Notes under the pieces: generated by a model
Database searches by the model: none
What the model saw: the letters and a program-made list of their open reading frames with translations, nothing else
What the model was told of the DNA's origin: nothing
Made by a program: the position numbers and the translations under genes
DNA from: Gavia stellata
Taxonomy: Eukaryota; Chordata; Aves; Gaviiformes; Gaviidae
Assembly (NCBI RefSeq): GCF_030936135.1
Contig: NC_082605.1
Coordinates: 17,814,261-17,878,260 of the forward strand
Length of the DNA stretch: 64,000 nt
Direction: 5' to 3'
Shown: piece after piece, positions 26,401 to 38,564 of the stretch
Layout: the number at the start of each line of letters is the position of its first letter
Numbering within the stretch: the first letter of the stretch is position 1

Positions 26401-28000
26401 CCTACAAAATCCTTACTATGCCAGTGTCAAACGCAGTAATTCTCTCCAAACAAATTGTTACCAGCTTCACATTTAGCATTGATGTCACACTAAGGGCATG
26501 ACTGCATGGATGAGGACTGACAGACTTACACTCCATGCCCCTGCCCAGATGCAAGCTAGTTCTGTTCCAGAAGCAGATAGCCACGTTAGCAAGAAGACAG
26601 CTTACTCGAGAAGCAAGGCCAAAATTTCTGCCACTATATGGTTTTTTGAATGCCACTGTTTGCACCTCTTTGTGTCCCTTTCAGGTGACTTTCTTCCCTC
26701 CCTTTCAGGTGACTTTCTTCCCTACGAGTCCTTTAACCTGAACTGGAATGCTTTCTTTTTATCCTTCTCTCTTACAGCAGAAGAGGAGACCTATACAAAC
26801 CAATGTTGCTTTAACAAACGTGGCAACAGCTTCTTAAATAAACAGCACACTTCTGCGCCTTGTTCCTCTCAAACAGAAACGCTACTTCAGCTTCTTTGTG
26901 CCACTTCCCCCCCAAAACTGCAGCAGCAGCAAAGCAATCAATGAAAGCGTGAAGTAATAGCACATACAGCAGACCTGTTTCATTCTGAACAAACACACAA
27001 ATAACCTCCAGTTTAAGAAGGAGGAATGCACAAACACTTAGAAGCTAATTCCCAAAGCCAGCAAGACAAAGGCAGAGTTAAAAGACTCAAAACACCTGAG
27101 CAAGCAAAACAGTCTCTTATCCCTTGCTAAAGCAAACACAAAGACGAATCGCATTCACTTTTCAACCCAGCAAGCCAGCCATAATATATTGCCTGCCACA
27201 GCGATGATGATTGTTCTTGTGCTCTCCACCTCAGCCTGATACGCACTTGGCAGATTCATAACTCTTTCAAGCTCTCCAAGACAAACACACGGGCGCTTGA
27301 TAGAGAATTTCAATTGTAACGTTCCTGGGAGCGTCCAACACGCTGCTCCCCACGCCCAACGCAATGGTGGATTCAGCCCCCCCACCCCAGGAACACGGTC
27401 TGCAGGTCAGGTCCGAAAGGGTCAGAGCTTTCTTGTGCTTTTGGAAGCCTCCTTTCTTCTGTGAGGATGGGTCCTGTCATTCACAACTGCCTATAGCATC
27501 CTCCAATGCTCCCACCCCCTGGCTCAAAGGGACTGCAGAGGTGGGTGTATTGTGTTGGCCACCAGCGCATGCAATGGGGACAACCAAAGGTCTTGCTGCA
27601 TGCTGACCTCACCGGCATTTTTGGCGGTTCATCTGTCTTCCCCTTCTCTGTGCCCAGTGACTGAGGATCTCCTTCTCAGCTTGACATCTGCTTCCCATGT
27701 CCAAAGCCCAGCCTGAGCAATCCTCTTCAAAGGCTGAACTGCCACAAGTGACGTGCTTCATGGGAAAAAAAGAAAAACACCCTCACCTGAAGGAATCAAG
27801 CAGTTTAGAAAAGCCACCTCCCCCTTCACCCCTAAGCCACAGGGGACTTACTCTGACAACCAGCCGTTATCAGAAGAGGCTGTCGAAGCAGGAAGGACAC
27901 CCCACAGTTCAGAACTGCTGCTTGCGGCTGCAGCTGAAGGCTGCCAAGAGCCAGGAGCACTCAGGAGAGCAAACTGCATTTAGGTAAGGGCAGGTGATCT
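23421..28000. other. Intergenic block, no supported gene
   Basis: This is unique sequence with short open frames only. The one distinct structure is a perfect 24-bp tandem duplication at 26676-26723. Confidence 0.6.
26676..26723 (+). repeat. Perfect 24-bp tandem duplication
   Basis: Two identical adjacent copies of a 24-bp pyrimidine-rich unit (CCCTTTCAGGTGACTTTC...) occupy 26676-26699 and 26700-26723. Each carries a TTTCAG/GTGACT core that resembles joined splice acceptor and donor sequences, which is probably chance. Confidence 0.9.
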
Positions 28001-30600
28001 GATGGATTCAAATCTTGATCAAAGGAACCCATTAGATTCACTTGTTTGATGGTGGGTAAAAAAATCACAGTCTTTGGCCGTGTTTAGCATGCAGGAAATC
28101 CTGGGGAGGGGGACACCAGGGACTGCATGCGTGTGTGCATGCATACAACATATGCTGCAGGTGTCTAGTTTCTAAGACAGCAACCAGCACACTCGGAAGT
28201 GAGAATCTGCTCAAGACTGTCACATCTATTGCTGCCAAATACATCTGCCCTTGCACAAAACGCAACTGAGCAACTCTCCCGCAGCCTCCGTGCCAGCCGT
28301 CTCATTAGTCCTGAGCTGAACCACACATTGCAGCTGGGTGGGAGTGCACTGAGCTTTGCATCCTCAGCTTTTGGATGGCCATTGCTTGGCTCTCAGCTGG
28401 AAGGTTTCTAAGAGCTCCTGCTCAGCTCGGTGCCGCTGCTCTGCAGGACCCAGATTTGGAGAGCTGTGGCAGCTTCACCGTCAGTTCTCCAAGTCAGTGC
28501 CACCATTGCCAACACCCTCACCCTGCCCCGATTGCCCCAGAGAACATAGGTGCCACAGGGCTGGAGCCAGGCAATTCTCCCCGACACAGTGTGTGTGTTA
28601 CTCGGAGGGACTCTGCGAAGTCAAAGCCCCCACCGTATCCAGGGGCTTTGCAAGAGACCCCGCGCAGCACAGCTGGGCTGATCGGATACTAAGCCCGAGA
28701 GCCCATTTCAACAACACCCAGCAGATCAGGGATTGTTCAAATATTCCCAGTGAAATATTCTGCCTTTCACAAAGGATAATAGCTTCTGCAGCCTGTGAAG
28801 CATGACAGATGCATCTTGCATTCTTTCCACAACAGTATTGGCTGATATACTGCCTGCATTTCACCACTCAACTTGGCCAAAACCAAGGGAGACACTTGGA
28901 TCACTCTCTTCTTGTATTTACTTCCTCCTCCTCCCTACATCCTACTATTGTCAAGATATTCTAGCAGTTCACCATTTTGTCCTGAGTGATAGAAAAACAA
29001 ACTAGAGTCTTCACACCCTTTAATTTAGGTCCTGAAGATCAGAACTTAACAGAATGATTGCAGAGAAGGAAATTCTCCAGACGGTGAATACATCAACCAC
29101 ACTTAGGTACCGCTCGTTCCACCCCACCAACCTCCTGACCGACATGTCTGGGGTGAGGCACTGTGATTACTCTTCCCTCTGAAAACACAAATTAACCATT
29201 AGAGAAAGGGCAAAGAAAAAAGGGAAAATTCCATCAAAAAAAAAGAGCAGGTGCATTCTCACCAGCCTGGGACCCAAAGTCTGTGTGCCCTCCAAGCTCT
29301 TCCTACAATAAGCAAGAATTACGGGATGCATTTGTTTTGGGAGTTTCTCAGAGGCATGTTGGGGAATGGCCTCCCATCCCACTGACTTCTTTTGTGTTTC
29401 TGAATAAAAATAAGAAAGAAATCTCCTACCCTGTCAATATCCACCCTGATTTGTTAAAGGTCCGTTTGTCAGGGCTAATACATTGCTGCAGTGTCAGCAT
29501 ATTAGGGTTTAAGCTTCCCTGTAAAGACAGGTTCATTTCAGAAACCCAAGGAACTTTAGTTACTTGGCATTGGTCTGTCCTTTAAACTCTGTTGTAGTAT
29601 AAAAAACACCCTGTGATCGGGTGCAGGGCTTAACATGCCACACAATACCGTGACACAGGGCAGTTTTCCATGAGGGGATGCTGGTAGTGAGACAGACCAG
29701 TAAGATGGCATGATCAGAAGAAACCAAGGAGCAGCAAATGGCACAGGGACTGCTCCCACCTGCCAGGCTGGTCCTGTCTTCTTCTCCCTCCAGAACCTCC
29801 CACAGGTCCCACCGAAATTGGGCTGCCTCCATTGCTGGTGGCAGCAGCCCTGAGGCTGACCCTTCCTACAGCGGTGGTGAGCCTCACGGCCCCCCAGCCA
29901 GACCTCGACAAGGAATCGCTGCCTCTAGCACGAAGTGTTTCATCTCCTGTAACGCTAACGCGCTGGCACCGAGCACCCTGATCGGGGCTCGGTCCTCTGC
30001 CAGCAACGCTCTTGCTCAGGCAAAAAGGCTACCAAATGGTGGCAAACAGCTGTGTGCTGATGTGCACATTATTTCAGATGGGGAAGAGTATCTGCTCTGT
30101 GTTCTCTTCAGTAAGGGTAGATGAGGTGTCTGACGGGCTGCTGCCTCTATTCGCACAAGCAGACTTGTGCTTAACCCAGTGCAAGGGTCCCTGCCCACAC
30201 CTCTTGCCCCCCCCCCACCTTGTCCATGTCAGTAAGAAAGCCTTTGGCTGCTTTTCTGGCAGAGGAGCTGAAACCCTCCCTCGTCCAAAGTCATGAACCC
30301 TGCTGCAATCCAGGCCTCCTGCCCTAAGGGTGAATACTGTTCATAGGAGAGACCCTCCTGGTCCTTCCTGGCCGTGCCTTCAAGATCAGTCTCCCGCTGG
30401 CTCTCCCATTGTCCGCAGGTACCCGGCCCCTGCTTTCTGCACCCCTCTCCATGCCTTACTCCGCTGCCTCTGCAGAGTCACTCTGATTTAAACCACGGTC
30501 TGCAAGAGGAAGATCAGGCTCTCCGACTCCACCAGATATCTCATACCAGTCCTGAAAACTGACAGGAGCCAGAGGCAGCTCCAGGCTAATGTCACAGCCA
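28001..30600. other. GC-richer intergenic block, no supported gene
   Basis: Two patches (28.25-28.70 and 29.74-30.56 kb) are richer in G+C and hold overlapping open frames of up to about 150 codons on several strands. None shows a domain, a signal peptide with a mature protein, or paired splice sites I trust. A non-coding RNA cannot be excluded. A C run lies near 30208-30220. Confidence 0.55.
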
Positions 30601-33600
30601 CAGCTTCAGCACATGGCAGGCAGAGTCTGACCCAGTTTTAACCCTGCTAAAGATGCAAAGAAGGAAAATGAGAGTGTGCGGGGAAAAGCAGTCCAAGGTT
30701 CTCTCTGTTTCCTAGGTACTTCTCTGCTGCTTTATCTTTAACTTTCATACTACATTGAAACATTTCCACTGCCAGGTCTTCTTATGGGTGTACCAAGAAA
30801 GGAAAAACATGGTTAACATTTGAAGGGTGGGCTGTTTGGTAGGGGTTTTTGTGGGGTTTGGTTTTTCGGCTTGTTTTTTTTTTGTACAAACTTATAGGAA
30901 GGTGGAATTTTTCAAAGGCTAACATATTGACAAAATACAAGAAGAATTTGAAAAACTTTTTGCTACCTTTTGAGCAGAAATCTCTCTTCAGCTGTTTACC
31001 TTTCCATTTTGCTTGATTTTTGCAGTCTTTTTGTTCTTAACTTAGTCATTGAGTGCTAAATACTACCCTGACTATCATTCTGACAGGCTCTTTTTTGTTT
31101 TGTTTTATTTTTAAGAAAATGGATTTTTGCGCACTTGGCTTTATCTTTGTTTCAACATCTGCCTTTCCCTTAGCATTTCTGGTGCACTTCCACCACAGAA
31201 AATACTAAAACTCCAGCTTCTCCTCCTGATTCTTTAGTAACTCTAGACCATTTGCATAGTACATAACTACTTCATTGCTATGGAAACACTATTTTATTTG
31301 AATCACCCGCACAGTTTGGTAAAGCTGTTTTTTGGCACCTTAATTTCAATACAAAACTGTGCTCACCAACAGTGCAGAGGACTTTATCAAGGGTACGTTC
31401 AGCACAGTGTTCCGGTCTGCATCCTTCAGTTAGTATTGAGCCCCCGCAGCCAGGATCTGGTGATGCCTGAGATGTAAATGTATCCTGGAGTCTGGGCTCA
31501 CACCTGAGGTTCAGCTATGAAATACCGTGGCAAGACGGGGAATATGGCCTAGCATAGGGACCATAAGGACCTATGGCAAAAAGAAATAGAAATCCTCCAA
31601 ATATTGGCTACCAGCTATCATGAGAGAGAAGAGATGCTCTTCTCATCCAGCACACCTAGGTGAATGGATACCCCCAGTGTAGAGCCAGTTTCCAGCCTGG
31701 AGAACATGAGCACTGTAGAGCAGAGCAAGTGGAGAAACGTGGGGAAGACATCACGAAGAAGAACTTCCTGGGGAGGGAGAGGACGGTAACGGGACGCAAA
31801 GGTACAAGCAAGTTTTGAATGTGCTCATACTGCACAACGGGCACTGCCGCCTGATAGCACATGTGGAACACGTCTCAGACGTGGAGATCCTTGTCGGAGC
31901 GGTTAAGGAAAAAAGCCAAGGACAGGAAACCATGAAAACCATTAATCAGTAGACCGCAAGTGGTGTTGTTTCTGGCATAGGTTGAGACAACGCTGCTCGT
32001 TACGACTCCTATGAACATTCCTGACCTTGCTCAGGAAGGCTCTTAATTAAATGATTACGTCCCTTGACTTCAGCAGAACTCAGGCATAGGCTTGTATGCT
32101 TTCCGCAGCAAGGCTTTTTTCTGAATCAGGATCTCCATGATTACAGTCAACTAATTATTTGAAAAGCATTTTCATCTGGGCTCCAAGCAATCAAATTAAA
32201 TACAATTAATGTGGGTTTGGCAGGAGTCCACACAAACAAAAGTTGCTCTGTTTTTGTGCAAAATTGGAAAATCAGTTTTTTCTAATAGCCTGATGTGTGA
32301 AATCTGCTGGTGCAGCTTTTCACTGTTTTCCCAACTTTTCCATTTTGCTGCAAAACTGTTGGTGCAATTCTGTTCTGATAAATGAAGCCCCAAATCTCAC
32401 AACATCCTGCCTTTTGTACAAGACCTTGTAGGAACCAGAGACTGAGAAAGAATGAATTGCTATGGTTTGCAGTAAAAGTTGATAAAGACAAAGAGCATGC
32501 TGAGAATAAAAGAATCAGCTGTATGCCACTTTTGATAAAGAGATACAGCAAGACGTGATGTAAAACATGAGGCATTAGCAGCTATGGGTGGCTTCAGGTA
32601 GGAAGGCAAACTGAATAACACAAAGCAGAAAAACTGTAAGTATAAAAACATACTGAAAACCAAACTCATTTTGGACAGAAGTACCAACAAGCATACATAC
32701 ACTTTCTAATGAAGCTCACAGCAACAGTCTACTTGTCTCTTTACTCAGTACTTTACTATGAAATTCACTTGACTTTTCCCTCCGAACAGCTATCCTTATG
32801 GACCATTTTTCACAATGAAGCAGGGAGTAAAGCACATCTAAACCTGAAGGTACTGTGTGTCTATTTTTGGCTCACTGAATTAGAGTGCATCCTTTCTATA
32901 GAAGAAGTTTTGATGCAAAAATCATGAGACTTCATGGCTGGAAAACACATGTCAGTCATAGAAAGGATAAATAATTTGGAAATGCCATGAAGCTGTGTTA
33001 GAAGTTCTGTCTTTATTAAATCATAACTGGAACGAGAAGAGTCAGGCTGATGAATGAAACCTTTAGTAAGCAGAGGGATATGAATTTTTTCAATACGCTG
33101 AAGCAATGCAGTAGCAGAAGCAATCATCGTAAATATTAATATTAGTTACATACAGAGATTAATCTCTAAGATAGGCAGAATTTCAGGATAAAATATTTGA
33201 GTTGATGCAGTGTCACAGGGAATGGCAGTGCTCATCACTCTGCCCTCAGCAAAAGGAAGCAATCCTCCTTACTTGGAGGTCTTCATGGAGGAAAACCCTC
33301 CCCTGGCCCTGGGATGCCCCAGAGATGCACACAGGCACTCAGCAGCAATGCAGAGCTGTGTGCCCACCAGTTCAAGCCACTGAGTGCTGGAATAAAGGCA
33401 GCCCAGCTGCCTCCGAGCCCCAGACGCTCCAGCCTCACGGGCAGCAGCTGGAAGGCACCAGCCAACGGGACAGCGATGCACCCTGCAAGATATGGGGTCC
33501 CTCACGTAGGCTTGTTCCAGGCTCTCGACACAGGCTCTAGATAATCTAAATTGTGTGTGTGTTGTCATGTTAAGCATTTCAGAGCTGTTTATAGTTTGTG

Positions 33601-36059
33601 TATTTTTGCATTGTTATTGCACAATTAAGCTGAAGACTTCCAGACTGAGCTGTCCCAAAAGCACAGGGAAATTCAGCAGTATTCAATCTTCAATACTATT
33701 AATTGGTCAGAGGGAAAGAAAAGAAACTGTTTGGGCCAATGTGTGCCAGGCATGTCAGGAAGGTGCAGTTAGCAGTTTCTTTTATTAAGAATTAAGCCTT
33801 TTTCGGGATAGCAAATGTATATTAAGTGACATCAAGTATCACTTGTATAAAATGATACTTTCCAAGGACCACTGAAGAACTGGTTTATAGTTCTTCTCTG
33901 AGGCTCCAGCAAGATTTCTTTTTGATATCCCTGGCATTTTGTCTAAAAATACCTGTCCCATCAAGTTATCCTTTCAACCAGAGAAGGGACTGGAGAAGGA
34001 AAACAGATGTCTGATGCATCCTCGACAAGAATATAGGAAAGCATGACAAGAAAACATATGACATGTATTTTTTATGGTCTTTTCTTTCTGTTAATGTTAT
34101 TAATACCATGCAAATAATGTGCACTGGGATCTTTAAACATCTTCTAACCATTCAGCAAACCATTTCACAGAATAATGAATTCAGTACTGTGAATCAGCCA
34201 CACAAATTTTACGACTTCTTTTAGTTTTTATGTCACATCTGGAAACCCACTGGACATGGTACTTCAGTGCAGCTTTGGAGAGCGATTCTTGGCTTTGTCT
34301 GAGGATGTCCTCTCCTCAGCTCTCCATGCCTGTGGTTAGGACCTCTCTTTCCACTGAGGAGCAGGAGCAGGACACGCTGACCATGTCTGGTGCTGTACTG
34401 TCCTGCAGAGAAACTGCCTCGTGTTCTTGGAAGCGAGCCATGTGTTACACAACTGCAGTTCAAAGGTTACAAAGGCAAAGGCTTTGCCAGAAGACTCCAC
34501 ACTTCAAAGCAGTGGCAACAATTGTTGGATCAAACAGAGAGGAAAGAAGTTGCCTGTGGGTCCCCAAAGCAAACCGGAGTCTCAGAAGCAAAAACAGGAT
34601 CCAGAGGAATCTTACTGAGAAACAATGAGAAAAAAACCGCTCGCTTATGTGGAACAAAAGCCCGAGTCCTCAAGAAACTCTCCAAGTTGCTTCCACATCC
34701 AATCAATATTTTCTCTAGCACATATGGAATAAGCCTCAGCCAACTTCCTCCCCCAGACATTCCTGTTCCTGACTATCCTTAGAAAGAAGCAAGACAGCTA
34801 ATTCAACAAATCTCATTCATACTTATGGGAGTCAGCAGGCTTGGAGGGACAGTCTCACCATCCAGTTTTCCTGACTCAACAAATTACCGCAGATAAGCTC
34901 AGCCACCGATACATCCATACATATGCTCCTAGCTCACAGCAGACGCAAGGTAATGGTCACCCAAGCTCGGTCCTCTAATGACAGACAGAAAATCTAAAGA
35001 CTGAAATTTCTGACAAGTGCAAAGGAAAGAAGGAGGAAATTTAAGACTGGTCATAGATGACACGGGGGTGGAGATGAAGCCTGGTCTACAAAAGCCACAT
35101 AAGCAAGGTGGAATTCCCGTTCCATACAAGCCTGACTCTTACAGTCAGCACCAAAGTCACATCAGCTTACGAATGGACCAAATAACCTTGGCTGAGGCAC
35201 GATGCCTGCAATTTGGATTTGCTTGTGTACGACCAAAGTAAATGCTCAGCTTAAGTATTTCTCCACAGACCATTTTCTGCTCTTCTCTCCCTCCGGCCAC
35301 TCCAAATGTCCTCAAAAGTTCTCTTTTAAGAAACCTTTTGCTGCAAAATTAAAGCTAATGAGACTCCTCGAAGAGCTGAAACCGCCTCCATTTCAACTTC
35401 AACATCTTGAGGCTCAGACTACTCTTTGAAACAGACGATTTTGAATTCACATGCTGCCAAAGAAGATTCGCTGAGGGTAACAGCCTCCTCACCTGCCCAG
35501 GCAGCAACACAGATGGTGGGTGTTCATCTCTGCCGCTTCAATGAAGGGCACATCATTTTAGCTCACATTATCACCGAAATGGGTTTATGCAGAGATGTTT
35601 GACTTTGAAGTGGAAGGGCCGGGGCTTGCATTACTTTCCGCTGACTTGCCAGAGCTCATCTGTTGGTGCCTCTAGGCCCAGATATGCAAACTCAGTTGGG
35701 CACTAAACTCTGCTGAAATATGGGGGGACATACTGCCTGAGCCCAAACTCATGCATAAACCTCACTTGATTTTAATGGCATTTATACCCTAGTTGATAGG
35801 AGGTGCTCAGAGCCTTAGCCACTTATGGGCATTTAATTGAGAATTCAGACACAATTCTGCAGACAACTTCCTGCATTTTGATATAATTTGTTAGTTTGTT
35901 TTAGAAACAACCCTGCAGTTAGCACAATTCCACCTGGGAAGGAGCATGTGTGCTGTCTTCCTCTCCCAGGCCCTGGAAATATCAAGAAACATAGTGATTT
36001 GAAGTAATTTAGAAACTGCGTCCATAGCAATGACTGCATTTTAAAACTTTTGATGCACA
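30601..36059. other. Intergenic block, no supported gene
   Basis: The 30.8-31.2 kb part is T-rich on the plus strand. A small GC-richer patch at 33.2-33.55 kb has open frames on both strands with no recognisable protein. The 31.65-31.95 kb stretch is locally GC- and CpG-rich but matches nothing I know. The 32.12-32.22 kb part looks like an AT-rich regulatory element (ACTAATTATTTG, AATTAATG). Confidence 0.6.
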
Positions 36060-38560
36060 TTTATTATCTACAGGAGCATTTTAAAGGGTAAATTTCAGAT
36101 CACAGCAACCTGTACATTAATTGCCAAGGTTTGAAGGCCTCTTACAGGAATTTGGAAGAGAAGAGGATGTCCTAAAAAGTGAAGCCAAGTTTTTCCCAGT
36201 GTGTTGTACAGGTACAACGCTATCTTGCTGTGAGTTTACGGCAATAAAGGCAGTAAGGAAAAAGAAATACAAATGCCTTAAATTCTGAAAAGCAACCTCT
36301 GACCTGAAGTTCGTGTTTGTGTGGCAGATTGTCATATCATGGTCAATCCCAACCACTGAATTTCTACGTGCATTAAGCAGCAGCCCTTGTGGCAGCACAT
36401 ATTTTATACTCCTCTCTGTCCTGAAAACCCACAATTTTCCATTTGTATGACACTTTACTGCCTCTTCATTATATACCCAGGAAGCAATGCTGATGGATTA
36501 GCATCGCATCCAAAACAGAAACTGGCATTATCTCAAGACTCATGAGATTTACAACAACTGCTAAGTAAATTGGGATACTTTTTTTAGTTCCTACTCTTCC
36601 TTTTTTAAAAGTAAATCTTAAGAAAATACAATCCCAAAGGCCTAACAGGCACACATTCACAGATGGCAGCAGTGGGTCATAAATGACATCTTTTCCTGGT
36701 ACTATTTATGAGAGCCAAATAAACTGAACATATTATGAGCCATTTATAATGTTCTTCAGCAGAACAGTCAGCCAAGAGACAGAGCTGAAAGCCTGTTGTA
36801 ACAAGGTATTCAAAGTGAGGAGGAGAACAGTATCTATAATTACTGCTCCGGTGATAAAACAAGCATAGTACAGCAGATGGTTTTAACACAAGATCACTAT
36901 TAAATAAAACACTGGCTCAAATGCCAAGGAGTGAATATTCAAGAGGGAGGGAATTGAGTGAAAGTGTATAAAGGCAGCAAACATAGCTCAGCTAACCAAA
37001 AAGTTACTCGCAACTCTAACCAAAAAGATCAAAACCCACATAATTCTCCACGATGGTTGAACAGCCCCTCTGCAACCAAAAACTTTCATGGTTTAGGCAT
37101 TAATCAACGCTTACACAAACGACAGCACTCAGCACACTGATTGCACAGGTTCCTGACCATGTAACACTGATAAAAAAAGATGTAAAACTCAAACCCCCAA
37201 ACCTAACAATATCAATTTGCAGAGCTTTTTCACTTACCACTTCATAAACTTTTCAGTTCTTCATCAGAAACACACTCTAATTCATCTTTTTGGCAGCCTC
37301 ATAGATGTAGAACATTGTTTGACAAAACACGAGCCAAGTTACAATCTAAAAAAGGGTTTCTTTAATTTTTAAAAGTTTTGAAAAATATTTTATGGTCAGA
37401 AGTAAGGCTGGAATTAATTAAAGTGAATAAGGCTGCACCATGGAATATGGAGCTGCAATGCTCATGCTTTAGAGCAGGGCTCCAGCCCTCAGTGGGTTTG
37501 GAAGCAGTAGAAAGGATGCCACCACTAACAAGGCATTTTGAATAACTTTTTTTGTCAACTTGCAGGTTTTTTTAAATTAAATGTTTCTGCAAAATGTAAT
37601 TTCAGTATTAACTATGTAATATCTTCTTTAGCTTGAGACTCAACACTTCAAAGACACACTTCAATAGCTTGAGACTCACCTAATCAGCTCTCTAAGATCA
37701 TTTAAACTATGCTATAACATGAACAAGGAGAAGAAAAACAGTAGTAACAGCAGAAGATACAAATTCAGGACCAATGTATACCATTACAATATAATTTCAG
37801 AGTAAAAAGGCATTGAACATCATAAAAGATTCAAACCTAAAATATCCAAACATTTTCTCAGTGACCCATCCATACCCCTAAAGACTCAGGCTGCATCAGA
37901 CAAATCCCTCTGCAGATGCTGTGCTTGGAAATACAAACCATTCAGCGGCGACTCTCTCAAGCTGCCTGGACTCCCAGCAGGTTAGCTGAAGTATCAGGAA
38001 AACGTTTGAGTGGGGCCTGATAAACTACACAATGTTTAAAAGTTATTTTAAAAATCTATGTAAAGTAAACAGTTTTGCAATCTTAAGTTAACAGTCTTTA
38101 CACATTTTAAGAACTAAGAGATGAGAGACATATCGTCTTGGAGATACATGTATATATATGTGTATATGTGTGTATGTGTATATATACACACATATAAACA
38201 CATATATACATGGCACCAACAATCTCAACAACAGCAGTAGAGTAGCTGCTGCCTTGTCTTGATTTTACACTGTTGCACGTGCTGATGTGTTACGCAGGAT
38301 CAGTGATACAAACCCCAGACGTAGTAACAAACCCTACTTCACCTAAACCCTTAGCTTCTGATTATTTTGGGGAAGAAAATTTTACATTGGAAAACTGGGA
38401 ACCTTTGCTTTAAGGCTTGTCAAATGATTACTATATATTTAATGGATGATTAATACATTATTTAACGGATGGGCTTGGAGACTGTAACCTATTTTAGACA
38501 GGGATGAGTAAGTAGCATTAAGGTGTGGTTCCTCCTTTATCTTATCACTACACTCATATG
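36060..38560. other. Flank just beyond the MAGI1 3' end
   Basis: No gene is supported. It contains further minus-strand poly(A)-like hexamers (ATTAAA at 37366-37361, AATAAA at 36065-36060) that could serve a longer 3' UTR, the TA/TG hairpin at 38145-38212, and a partial 36-bp-period duplication at 37629-37678 (TAGCTTGAGACTCA twice). Confidence 0.6.
38145..38212 (-). repeat. TA/TG microsatellite forming an imperfect long hairpin
   Basis: About 68 nt of alternating purine-pyrimidine TATA/TGTG units are nearly self-complementary end to end. On the MAGI1 strand it contains two TGTATATA motifs (38188-38181 and 38210-38203), which match the Pumilio-recognition pattern. It lies downstream of the candidate poly(A) signal at 38585, so it is in the mRNA only if a later site is used. 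Confidence 0.7.
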
Positions 38561-38564
38561 TATG

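Noticed and set aside
28356..28805. 149-codon plus-strand open frame
   Set aside because: Low-complexity Cys/Ser/Pro-rich translation in a GC-richer patch with a second open frame over the same bases; no recognisable domain.
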